29,626 bases of DNA, from NCBI GenBank assembly GCA_023399455.1, contig JAEWPN010000169.1, positions 1 to 29,626 of the forward strand, written 5' to 3'. Under the pieces are notes generated by a model. That model made no database searches, was not told the DNA's origin, and saw nothing but the letters and a program-made list of their open reading frames with translations. Made by a program: the position numbers and the translations under genes. Positions 14,891 through 22,108 of the stretch are shown piece by piece. The stretch is from Bacillota bacterium (GTDB taxonomy: Bacteria; Bacillota; Clostridia; Lachnospirales; Lachnospiraceae). How positions within the stretch are numbered: the stretch's first letter is position 1; each line of letters opens with the position of its first letter.

Positions 14891-14952
14891 AGGAGCCTTT
14901 CCTATACATAATATATCATAGGCGGGCCGGCAAGGCTCCTCCTATGATATAT
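14891..14952. repeat. Two interleaved inverted repeats between convergent genes
   Basis: Repeat A is AGGAGCCTT (14891-14899) and its complement AAGGCTCCT (14932-14940). Repeat B is ATATATCATAGG (14911-14922) and its complement CCTATGATATAT (14941-14952). The order is A-B-A'-B', so the two stems cannot nest. A third TATGATATAT stands at 14995-15004, at the 3' end of the flavin reductase gene. The element lies in the convergent gap and could be two alternative hairpins, a DNA-level site or a strained pseudoknot. Confidence 0.85.
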
Positions 14953-14988
14953 CGATAAATGGCTCTGATTATCTCATATGTGTCCCGT

Positions 14989-15525
14989 TTACTCTATGAT
15001 ATATGCGCTGACAATTTCTGCGAAGTATGCGACATGGTAATCTTTGTTCGCTCCGTGGAAGCTGCTATCCACATCCTGCGGATAAAACGCAGTATTGATT
15101 TCGTCAGGAAGCCTGTTGCCTTCCTGCTTATTCGTATAGAGTACCTTACATTCCAGTGTGAGAGGAAGCTCTTTGATTCCCGGTACGGAAGTTTTGTCGG
15201 AAGTTTCGAGAGTTAAGCCCAACTCCTTTATCTTATCCACGTCCCGGCCGGATTTCGTGCCGCAGAAGCCCAAAATCTTTTTATCATAATCGCCGTAAGG
15301 TACGCTGATCGTGAATTCCGCATTCTTTTCTAACTGAGAATTCGTAAAACGGCCTTCTCTGACAAAAACTGTAAAGATAGGTCTACCCCACTCAATTCCC
15401 AGCGTCCCCCAGGATATGGTCATGGAATTTACTTTGTCATCTGTCTTCGTAGTTAATAAGACGCCCGTCTTAACGCCGTTCATAATCTCATTTGCATAGT
15501 TAAAAACTTCAATTTCTCTTTTCAT
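14989..15525 (-). CDS. Flavin reductase-like FMN-binding protein
   Basis: The 178-residue protein belongs to the split-barrel flavin reductase (DIM6/NTAB) family. The family pattern is an N-terminal TGVLLTTKT strand, a NSMTISWGTLGIEWGRPIFTVFVR block and the FTNSQLEKNAEFTISVP strand, then CGTKSGRDVDKIKELGL. It would bind FMN and reduce it or transfer electrons to a partner. The ATG has a strong AAGGAGG site. It is transcribed away from an HxlR regulator with a shared intergenic region that holds an operator-like inverted repeat. HxlR proteins commonly control flavin or quinone reductases in response to electrophiles, so redox or electrophile sensing is plausible. Confidence 0.93.
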   Translation of the reverse strand: MKREIEVFNYANEIMNGVKTGVLLTTKTDDKVNSMTISWGTLGIEWGRPIFTVFVREGRFTNSQLEKNAEFTISVPYGDYDKKILGFCGTKSGRDVDKIKELGLTLETSDKTSVPGIKELPLTLECKVLYTNKQEGNRLPDEINTAFYPQDVDSSFHGANKDYHVAYFAEIVSAYIIE

Positions 15526-15557
15526 CGAATATTCCTCCTTGAAGATTTATTATTTGT

Positions 15558-15586
15558 ATGATACATTGATATGCATAAAACTGCAA
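15558..15586 (-). promoter_or_regulatory. Predicted promoter of the flavin reductase gene
   Basis: On the minus strand TTGCAG (15581-15586) and TATCAT (15558-15563) are 17 bp apart, about 35 bp before the start codon. The upstream end touches the inverted repeat at 15586-15610. Confidence 0.6.
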
Positions 15587-15610
15587 GTATGCACTTTTTA
15601 GTGAGATACT
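15586..15610. promoter_or_regulatory. Operator-like inverted repeat in the HxlR/flavin reductase intergenic region
   Basis: AGTAT-gc-ACT (15586-15595) faces AGT-gag-ATACT (15600-15610) across a TTTT centre. It abuts the -35 of the flavin reductase promoter and lies upstream of the HxlR gene. This is a good candidate HxlR-dimer site. Confidence 0.55.
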
Positions 15611-15678
15611 ATCAAAATAGAGAGTAAGGATTGCGAAATACGGATTATTCCGGCAATTGGTTGGGAAGGAGAAAGAGA

Positions 15679-16041
15679 ATGAAAAGCTGTGGAACGGATG
15701 AAAAAGTGAATGTGAAGCCTTTTGCCTATGCGATGTCTTTGATTGATGGCAAGTGGAAAATGCATATATTGTTTTGGCTTTGGAAGAGGGATGTTTTGCG
15801 GTATGGGGAGCTGAAGCGTTCGCTTGAGACGATTACGCATAAAATGCTTAGCACTCAGCTGAAGGAGCTGGAAGCGGATGATTTGATTGTGCGTAAGGAA
15901 TACTCTCAGATTCCGCCTAAGGTGGAATACTCCCTGTCTGGAAGGGGGCTGACTCTTATGCCCGTTTTGCAATGCCTGTGCGAGTGGGGAAACTGTCATA
16001 TTGATGATGGGAAAGTGCCTGAAATAATAAACGGAAGGTGA
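15679..16041 (+). CDS. HxlR-family (DUF24) transcriptional regulator
   Basis: The protein has 120 residues from the ATG at 15679, behind GGAAGGAG. An ATG at 15631 lacks a ribosome site. The winged-helix pattern is typical: CGTDEKVNVKPFAYAMSLIDGKWKMHILFWL, then a helix with LRYGELKRSL, the recognition helix ITHKMLSTQLKELEADDLI and the wing VEYSLSGRGLTLMPVL. The usual redox Cys after the start is present as Cys3. These dimeric regulators often sense electrophiles or diamide-like oxidants. The gene is divergent from the flavin reductase and the stop is 4 bp before the next gene, so both the reductase and the downstream unknown protein may be its targets. Confidence 0.95.
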   Translation: MKSCGTDEKVNVKPFAYAMSLIDGKWKMHILFWLWKRDVLRYGELKRSLETITHKMLSTQLKELEADDLIVRKEYSQIPPKVEYSLSGRGLTLMPVLQCLCEWGNCHIDDGKVPEIINGR

Positions 16042-16045
16042 AATT

Positions 16046-17047
16046 ATGGTGTCCGAAACATACGAGGCATATGCGATCAATTCTGCGTATGCAAATGTTT
16101 CGGTTGAAGAGAACATACGAGAGGGTGTTTTGGCGTTCAGGGCTTTTTTGTGCCGGCTTTACGATGTTTTATACGCCAAAGGAGATATCTATGATAATAG
16201 CAAAAAAGTTGCCCATGAATATGAAAACCGTACTACACTTTCGGTGTATTATCCATTCCTGCACAATGTAAGCATCATACTAATGAACATAGGTTATCAT
16301 GGCATGCCAAGTAAAAATGAGCAATCCCTGGTCTGCCAAAATACCGTATTAAATGGAAAGCTGTCTGTTACCAAGAACCTCGAATGCCTGCAATTTCTGG
16401 CAGATTGCGGTATTGGCATTGACGGCATAGACATAAATGAAAAAAAGCAGAACTTATCAGACATCAAAACCATAAAGATTACATATCCGGATAATCCCAT
16501 CATGCTGACAGGCCTGAAGGTCATGGCAATCGCTGAAATGGACCATGGCACCCTTGTCAACCAGGATGTTTTTTTGCGCTGTGATTACAGGTTATTGAAA
16601 AACGATGAAACCGATGTGCTTTCCATCGTGAAAGATACGATAAAGCCTTTATCCGCAGATGTGCAGGATTTTATTCTGCAACTGCATCAGCGTTATCTGG
16701 ATAAAGGACTTACCTGCATTGTGGAAGTAAAGGGGTTTCATATCTATATGAAATATTGTTATAAACGGAAGGATTTATGGGGAATCAACGCTTCCCTCAA
16801 CAACGGTTATCATATCAATGTGAAATCGACAAAGACGAACGAATATACTGACACCATCAAAACATTTCCGCCAATTTTGCAGGAACTGATCGCAAAGGGA
16901 TATGGCTGCGGCAGAAAAAGAGAAATCGGTCATTGTGACGGCGGTTGCCGTGGACTTCCCATATCGTTGGATGATTCTGTTTTACATATGCGGGATGACA
17001 TTCAAACATGGTTTGATCAGGAATTGTCATGCTTGCAAAAGAAATAA
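16046..17047 (+). CDS. Uncharacterised 333-residue protein, cotranscribed with HxlR
   Basis: The protein is soluble, with no signal peptide or membrane helix, and I cannot name its function. The N-terminal part (about residues 1-90) is helical and includes SVEENIREGVLAFRAFL. A central alpha/beta part has CLQFLADCGIGIDGIDIN, then ITYPDNPIMLTGLKVMAIAEMDHGT and NQDVFLRCDYRLLKNDE. Near the C-terminus is a cysteine-rich patch, GYGCGRKREIGHCDGGCRG (about residues 286-304), with three Cys and one His that could hold a metal. It follows the HxlR gene by 4 bp and is coupled to it. I recall it only as a conserved Clostridia protein. Cysteines with an electrophile-responsive regulator fit a redox or detoxification role (inference). 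Confidence 0.8.
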   Translation: MVSETYEAYAINSAYANVSVEENIREGVLAFRAFLCRLYDVLYAKGDIYDNSKKVAHEYENRTTLSVYYPFLHNVSIILMNIGYHGMPSKNEQSLVCQNTVLNGKLSVTKNLECLQFLADCGIGIDGIDINEKKQNLSDIKTIKITYPDNPIMLTGLKVMAIAEMDHGTLVNQDVFLRCDYRLLKNDETDVLSIVKDTIKPLSADVQDFILQLHQRYLDKGLTCIVEVKGFHIYMKYCYKRKDLWGINASLNNGYHINVKSTKTNEYTDTIKTFPPILQELIAKGYGCGRKREIGHCDGGCRGLPISLDDSVLHMRDDIQTWFDQELSCLQKK

Positions 17048-17075
17048 AATTTATATATTTTATATAATGTTAATT

Positions 17076-17103
17076 TTGAATCTAAAATATCATAGTGTAT
17101 AAT
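17076..17103 (+). promoter_or_regulatory. Predicted sigma-A promoter of hflKC
   Basis: TTGAAT (17076-17081), a 16-bp spacer and a perfect TATAAT (17098-17103), 52 bp before the hflK start. A/T-rich DNA surrounds it. Confidence 0.7.
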
Positions 17104-17155
17104 ATAATTAAGAAATTCTTCATAACCTAATATAATCTTAAAAAGAGGAGAGAAA

Positions 17156-18232
17156 ATGAAAGTAACGAGAGATGAAAATGGAGCTGGATTCGAAAGATTC
17201 AGCGGAGGAGAAGTAAACAAAGGTCCCTCCAATTTTAAGAAAGTAGTCAGGGGGATCAAGATAACCCTTCTGGTACTTGTCGTAGCAGTCTGCCTTCTAA
17301 GCAGCTTTTATAAAGTAGGGGAACAGCAGCAGGCTGTTATTACCATGTTCGGTAAGGTAGTAGATGTGAAGGGAGCCGGATTATATGTCAAAATCCCCTT
17401 CATTCAGCACGCTATTAAAGTAGATACTACCACCCATGGCTTACAGATAGGCTATCGTACATCCGGCGAGGAGTCGGACAATTACAGCGTGCCCGAAGAG
17501 GCGATGATGATCACCTCCGATTTCAATTTTGTCAATGTGGATTTTTATCTGGAATATAGAGTAAGTAATCCCCAAACCTATTTGTATGCTTCCGGATCCC
17601 CCGAGGAGATTCTTCGCAACACTGCTCAGGCATGTATCCGGACCGTTATAAGCAACTATAATGTTGACGACGTTATCACCACGGGAAAGAGCCAGATTCA
17701 GGCTGACATTCGTGTTTTGCTGGGTGAGGAGCTGCAAAAGAACGATATAGGGCTCCAGATCGTAAACCTGACCATTCAGGATGCGGAGCCGCCCACAGAT
17801 GCTATTATGCAGGCGTTTAAGTCCGTAGAGACTGCAAAGCAGGGAAAAGAGACAGCTATCAATAACGCGAAGAAGTATCAGAATGAGAAGGTGCCGCAGG
17901 CGGAAGCGGATGCGGATAAGATCATCCAGCAGGCGGAAGCGGCTAAGACGGCGAGAATTAATGAGGCAGAGGGACAGGTGGCGAGATTTAACGAAATGTA
18001 TGCGGAATACATCAAAAATCCCCTTATAACGAAGCAGCGTATCTTCTATGAGACAATGGAGGATGTGCTTCCCGGTGCTAAGGTTATTATTGACGATGGA
18101 AACACTCAGAACATTCTGCCCCTGGAGCCGTTTACCGGCACGGAAGGAAGCAGGTCTTCCATTACCCAGAGCACCGGTGCCGGCATGGAGGAAAACGGGC
18201 TCCTTGAAGAAAACGATGAAATTAAGGAATAG
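17156..18232 (+). CDS. hflK: HflK-like SPFH membrane protein
   Basis: The 358-residue SPFH/prohibitin-family protein has a soluble N-terminal region of about 30 residues, one membrane helix (about residues 35-55, ITLLVLVVAVCLLSSFY) and then the SPFH domain: VGEQQQAVITMFGKVVDVKGAGLYVKIPF, the DFNFVNVDFYLEYRV strands and the SNYNVDDVITTGKS loop. A long coiled coil follows (about residues 210-290, with EKVPQAEADADKIIQQAEAAKTARINEAEGQ). With HflC it forms a large membrane ring that in bacteria associates with and restrains the FtsH protease. It starts after AAGAGGAGAG and is followed by hflC after 36 bp. No ftsH lies in the window. Confidence 0.94.
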   Translation: MKVTRDENGAGFERFSGGEVNKGPSNFKKVVRGIKITLLVLVVAVCLLSSFYKVGEQQQAVITMFGKVVDVKGAGLYVKIPFIQHAIKVDTTTHGLQIGYRTSGEESDNYSVPEEAMMITSDFNFVNVDFYLEYRVSNPQTYLYASGSPEEILRNTAQACIRTVISNYNVDDVITTGKSQIQADIRVLLGEELQKNDIGLQIVNLTIQDAEPPTDAIMQAFKSVETAKQGKETAINNAKKYQNEKVPQAEADADKIIQQAEAAKTARINEAEGQVARFNEMYAEYIKNPLITKQRIFYETMEDVLPGAKVIIDDGNTQNILPLEPFTGTEGSRSSITQSTGAGMEENGLLEENDEIKE

Positions 18233-18268
18233 CAGAGAAGCGAGTACGGATAAAAAGAGGGAAAATAG

Positions 18269-19132
18269 ATGAAAAAAACGAAAATTATAGCGGTTATTGT
18301 AGTTCTGGCGGCGCTGTTTATATCCGGCAATTCAATCTTTACTGTTGCGGAGAATGAATACGCGGTAGTGACTCAGTTTGGAAAGATTCAATATGTAGTA
18401 TCGGAGGCGGGAGCAAGCGTCAAGGTTCCGTTCATCCAGACGGTAAGAAAGATTCCGAAGGAACTTCGGGTTTACGATATTAACCAGTCAGATGTCATTA
18501 CAAGTGATAAAAAATCGATGATTGCCGACGACTATATATTATGGCGCATCACGGATCCGGTTAAATTCGCACAGACGCTTAACTACTCCATCGGCAGCGC
18601 GGAGGACAGAAGCAGCGTGGCGGCTTACAATGCCACTAAGAATGTCATAAGCTCCATGACGCAGGATGAAATCATTGCAGCCAGAGGAACGAGGCTGACG
18701 GAGATGATCACCCAGAATGCCAATGCGGCAATCGGAGAGTACGGCATTGAAATCGTCAAGACGGAGATCAAGCTGCTGGATCTGCCTGATGATAATAAGG
18801 AAGCAGTTTATGAAAGAATGGTTTCCGAGCGTAACAACATAGCGGCTTCCTATGCGGCGGAAGGTAAATCGGAAGCACAGAAAATCATGAATCAGACGGA
18901 TAAGAATGTATCGGTCATGCTGGCGGAGGCGAAGAAGCAGGCGGCTGTTCTGGAAGCCGAGGGTGAATCGGAATATATGAAAAAGCTGGCGGAGGCTTAT
19001 AACGATGAGAGCAAGGCGGATTTCTATACGTATATCAGAAGTTTGGATGCGCTTAAGAACTCTTTGCAGGGTGAAAATAAAACAATTATTCTGGATAAGG
19101 ATTCCGCTATCGCGAGGTTATTTTATCAATAA
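18269..19132 (+). CDS. hflC: HflC-like SPFH membrane protein
   Basis: The 287-residue partner of HflK has an N-terminal membrane helix (about residues 5-24), then the SPFH domain with VAENEYAVVTQFGKIQYVVSEAG and KVPFIQTVRKIPKELRVYDIN, the VITSDKKSMIADDYILWRI strands and the helical coiled-coil region with AEAKKQAAVLEAEGESEYMKKL. It ends with IARLFYQ. The ribosome site is AAAGAGGG. It is the second gene of the hflK-hflC operon, which is closed by a terminator 38 bp further on. The two proteins should be stoichiometric subunits of the same ring. Confidence 0.95.
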   Translation: MKKTKIIAVIVVLAALFISGNSIFTVAENEYAVVTQFGKIQYVVSEAGASVKVPFIQTVRKIPKELRVYDINQSDVITSDKKSMIADDYILWRITDPVKFAQTLNYSIGSAEDRSSVAAYNATKNVISSMTQDEIIAARGTRLTEMITQNANAAIGEYGIEIVKTEIKLLDLPDDNKEAVYERMVSERNNIAASYAAEGKSEAQKIMNQTDKNVSVMLAEAKKQAAVLEAEGESEYMKKLAEAYNDESKADFYTYIRSLDALKNSLQGENKTIILDKDSAIARLFYQ

Positions 19133-19170
19133 AAAGCAATCAATAGTATATTAATGTCGTTTATTAGCAT

Positions 19171-19220
19171 AAAATCGGGGAGAATGTCGAAAAATATTCT
19201 GCCCGATTTTTAATTATTTT
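19171..19220 (+). terminator. Intrinsic terminator after hflC
   Basis: AAAATCGGG-G-AGAAT (19171-19185) pairs with ATTCT-G-CCCGATTTT (19196-19210), with one G-G mismatch and a 10-nt loop. The downstream strand ends in TTAATTATTTT. Confidence 0.85.
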
Positions 19221-19230
19221 ATCAATATTA

Positions 19231-19261
19231 TTGAATACGCGAAACCAATATGATATATTGG
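19231..19261 (+). promoter_or_regulatory. Promoter with overlapping palindrome for the solute-binding/GGDEF gene
   Basis: TTGAAT (19231-19236) and TATATT (19254-19259) are 17 bp apart, 53 bp before the start codon. The inverted repeat CCAATAT-GAT-ATATTGG (19245-19261) covers the -10 element, as expected for a repressor site. Confidence 0.6.
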
Positions 19262-19311
19262 AACTTACGTGGGGAGTAAGCAAACTTGGTTGGTAAGAAA
19301 GTAGGGAGCTT

Positions 19312-21120
19312 ATGAAACGGAAAAGGAAAGGGTGCCTTTTTGCATTCTGTGTCAGCATGATATTAAATATGATAACTTCCGTTCCGGCGCTGGCATCAGA
19401 AAGCAGTGCGGTAGATTTGACTCAGGAGGAAAAAGGGTATCTGGAGGAAAAGAAAGTTCTCATAGTCGCAGTAGTTGACGGATGGCAGCCTTACATGTAC
19501 AAAAGCAGCGAGGATACTTATTCAGGCTTTGCCTTGGATATATTGGAAGACTTGCAGAAACAAAATGAAATATCAATACGATATGTGGAAGCGGAAGATT
19601 ATGGGAAGGCCCTTGAATTGTTGAAGAGCGGTCAGGCCGATATCGCCGCCTTTATGGAGAAGGAAGGCCTTCAGGAGGATGTTCAGAAGGGCTTTGTCCC
19701 CTATATGACTGCGCCCGTACAGATGATTACGGGAAATAATGTGGTGCTATTTGAAGATCGGAATTTGAAGGCGGCCGTACCGACGGGCGCCGATTACATA
19801 AATTTTGAAAATTATGGAAAAATTGAGCGAACGGAATTTCCCTCGCTGGAAGATTGTTTTAAGTCGGTAAAGAAAAGACAGACGGATTTTATCGTGAGTG
19901 ATTTTTATACGGTTGAGTCGCTTACGCGCTATATGATGGCTCAGACAATAATGGTAAAGAATATTCCGGACGCCTATGTGACGATAGGATATTTAACCGG
20001 AGAATCGGAGATCATCCTGCAGGGGATTCTGGAAAAATTGCGGGGGAGCATATCAGAGGCAGAAGTGGTGGATAGTCTGGCGCTTCATGGCGATCGCCTT
20101 TCAAATGAATCGAATATTATAAAATTTATATACAATAATACTTTTATTATATTTAACGGTGTACTCATATTCATTTTTTCTGCAATAGTTATTTTGCTCT
20201 TATACATAAAAGTGCATGCGGAGAGGCAAAGCGAACTGCACGGTCATGAACAGAGTTATCAGCTTCTTGCGGATACCTTTGGTCAGGCGGGTATGGAGTA
20301 TGATTTTCTAAATGACAGATTAGTGCTTTTTGGAATTAGACATGATGAAATAGATATACCTGAGGTAGTGGAGAACCTCCATGAGAAATTGGAGAACCGG
20401 GAGCTTCGCATTACGCTGACGAAGGAAGAATTCGATAAATTCTGTATGAACAGCGAACCGGGCAAGACCTATCAGACAGAATTCCAATGCGGCATGCGGG
20501 GAGAGGGATGGAACTGGTTCAGTATGATATATATCGTAGTGGGCAGTGAGGAATCGCGCCGTATGCAAAGGAGACTTCTGGGCGTCTTGGTGGATGCGCA
20601 GAAGCAGCACCAGACTCAGGAGAAATTATTGGAGATCGGGCAGTACGATAAGCTAACGAAGGTTTTCAACCGGGCGGGAGCGGAGGCTCTGCTTGTACAG
20701 GCGCTGCAGAATTTGGGCGAATATTCGCAGAATGTATTTCTGCTGATGGATGTGGATAGGTTCAAACAAATTAATGATAGCTATGGACATTTGTACGGAG
20801 ATGAGGTACTTCAGGCACTGGGCCGGAATATGCAGGAAATCTTTCAGGGAGATACGATTGTCTGCCGTTGGGGCGGCGATGAGTTCATCATGTTCGTCAG
20901 AGGGCCCGGAGCGGAGGATGAGCTGCTTAGAAAGCGTGTCGAGGAGCTTCGCCGAAGGATGAAGGAATTTCAATACGATGGAGTGGCGTATCCCATCGGT
21001 CTTAGTATAAGCGGTGTGGTGCCGAAAAAAGGAATGTCACTTGAGGGTCTGTTTAAAAAAGCGGATAAAATGCTGTATCAGATAAAGCAAGAAGGACGTG
21101 ACGCTTTTCGTATTCAATAG
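19312..21120 (+). CDS. Diguanylate cyclase with extracellular solute-binding domain
   Basis: The 602-residue membrane sensor begins with a signal peptide (residues 1-29) ending SVPALASES. A solute-binding protein family 3 domain (about 35-265) follows, starting VLIVAVVDGWQPYMY, then one membrane helix (about 277-299), a PAS-like region (about 312-425) and a C-terminal GGDEF domain. The metal-site Asp of LLMDVDRF (D480) and an intact GGDEF (521-525) argue for active c-di-GMP synthesis. No RxxD is found five residues before GGDEF, so product inhibition at the I-site is probably absent. The ribosome site is GGGAG. It is followed by an AraC regulator after 18 bp and an alpha-glucosidase beyond. 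A small molecule, perhaps a sugar or amino acid, could activate the cyclase through the outside domain (inference). Confidence 0.93.
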   Translation: MKRKRKGCLFAFCVSMILNMITSVPALASESSAVDLTQEEKGYLEEKKVLIVAVVDGWQPYMYKSSEDTYSGFALDILEDLQKQNEISIRYVEAEDYGKALELLKSGQADIAAFMEKEGLQEDVQKGFVPYMTAPVQMITGNNVVLFEDRNLKAAVPTGADYINFENYGKIERTEFPSLEDCFKSVKKRQTDFIVSDFYTVESLTRYMMAQTIMVKNIPDAYVTIGYLTGESEIILQGILEKLRGSISEAEVVDSLALHGDRLSNESNIIKFIYNNTFIIFNGVLIFIFSAIVILLLYIKVHAERQSELHGHEQSYQLLADTFGQAGMEYDFLNDRLVLFGIRHDEIDIPEVVENLHEKLENRELRITLTKEEFDKFCMNSEPGKTYQTEFQCGMRGEGWNWFSMIYIVVGSEESRRMQRRLLGVLVDAQKQHQTQEKLLEIGQYDKLTKVFNRAGAEALLVQALQNLGEYSQNVFLLMDVDRFKQINDSYGHLYGDEVLQALGRNMQEIFQGDTIVCRWGGDEFIMFVRGPGAEDELLRKRVEELRRRMKEFQYDGVAYPIGLSISGVVPKKGMSLEGLFKKADKMLYQIKQEGRDAFRIQ

Positions 21121-21138
21121 GAATAGGGAAGAGGAAGA

Positions 21139-22041
21139 ATGATTAACAAGGTCGGTTTGAAAGAGGATATGGTACATGGAACAGTGAAGTTTCCTCTTGC
21201 CGTATATTACTGGCAGAAGACGGGGGAACGGTTTGCGGTAAAGCTTCACTGGCATGAAGAAACTGAGATCATCTATCTCGTGAGCGGCAGATTCAACGTG
21301 AACGTCAACATGAAAAAGTATAAACTGCAAGGTCCGGTCATTTTATTTGTGGGTGCGGGCGATATCCATTCCATAGAGGGAGAGCCGGGCGGTCTGGAAA
21401 ATGCAGTGGTATTCGATATGAAGATGCTCAGCTTCGAGCAGTTGGACGGTGTGCAGCTGCAGATTATAACTCCTCTGTTGGAAAAGCGCATGCAGTTTCC
21501 TCAAATCGTTACAGACGATAATCCGATATGGGAAGAGCTTAAGAGGCTCTATGAAGAGGTGCTTTCGGAGTCAGAAAAAGAAAATCCCGCTTCCCGCATG
21601 AAAGCTAAGGCGTATTTGTATGAAATGCTGGCTTATCTTTATGAAAACGGAAGCTTCGTCAACATGGAAAATGCCGGCGATTATAACAGCGAGAAGATCA
21701 ATAATATAAAAAAAGTCCTGGGATTCATTCAGGAGCATTATAATAGACGGATTACGGGCAAGGATATGGCCCAGCTCATCGGTATTAACGAGCAGTATTT
21801 TTGCCGGTATTTTAAAAAGATTACAGGAAAGACTCCCACTATGTATATCAATGAGGTAAGAATCGAGAAGGCGGCGTGCTTTCTCCAGCAGACCGACCGA
21901 AAGATTATAGATATCGCCATGGAGTGCGGCTATGATAACATGGGATATTTTATCAAGCGTTTTAAAGAGCAAAAAGGTTTGTCTCCTTCTGAATACAGGG
22001 CGAAAAGTCAAAATAGTGTAATAATTGGTCAGAATAGATAA
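21139..22041 (+). CDS. AraC-family transcriptional regulator with cupin domain
   Basis: The 300-residue protein has an N-terminal cupin (about residues 30-115): LHWHEETEIIYLVSGRFNVNVN and VILFVGAGDIHSIEG. The first signature has conserved His residues and the second a GDIH motif. The C-terminal AraC helix-turn-helix pair (about 190-290) has VLGFIQEHYNRRITGKDMAQLIG and the second-helix block IIDIAMECGYDNMGYFIKRFKEQKGLSPSEYR. It likely binds a sugar or its derivative and activates the alpha-glucosidase gene that begins 67 bp downstream. It may be cotranscribed with the solute-binding/GGDEF gene (18-bp gap). No specific operator could be defined. Confidence 0.93.
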   Translation: MINKVGLKEDMVHGTVKFPLAVYYWQKTGERFAVKLHWHEETEIIYLVSGRFNVNVNMKKYKLQGPVILFVGAGDIHSIEGEPGGLENAVVFDMKMLSFEQLDGVQLQIITPLLEKRMQFPQIVTDDNPIWEELKRLYEEVLSESEKENPASRMKAKAYLYEMLAYLYENGSFVNMENAGDYNSEKINNIKKVLGFIQEHYNRRITGKDMAQLIGINEQYFCRYFKKITGKTPTMYINEVRIEKAACFLQQTDRKIIDIAMECGYDNMGYFIKRFKEQKGLSPSEYRAKSQNSVIIGQNR

Positions 22042-22108
22042 AGAATGATAGGATATATGTTCATATAATGTAATTACCATGGATTGACAGAAAGGCAGGG
22101 TAAGTTAT

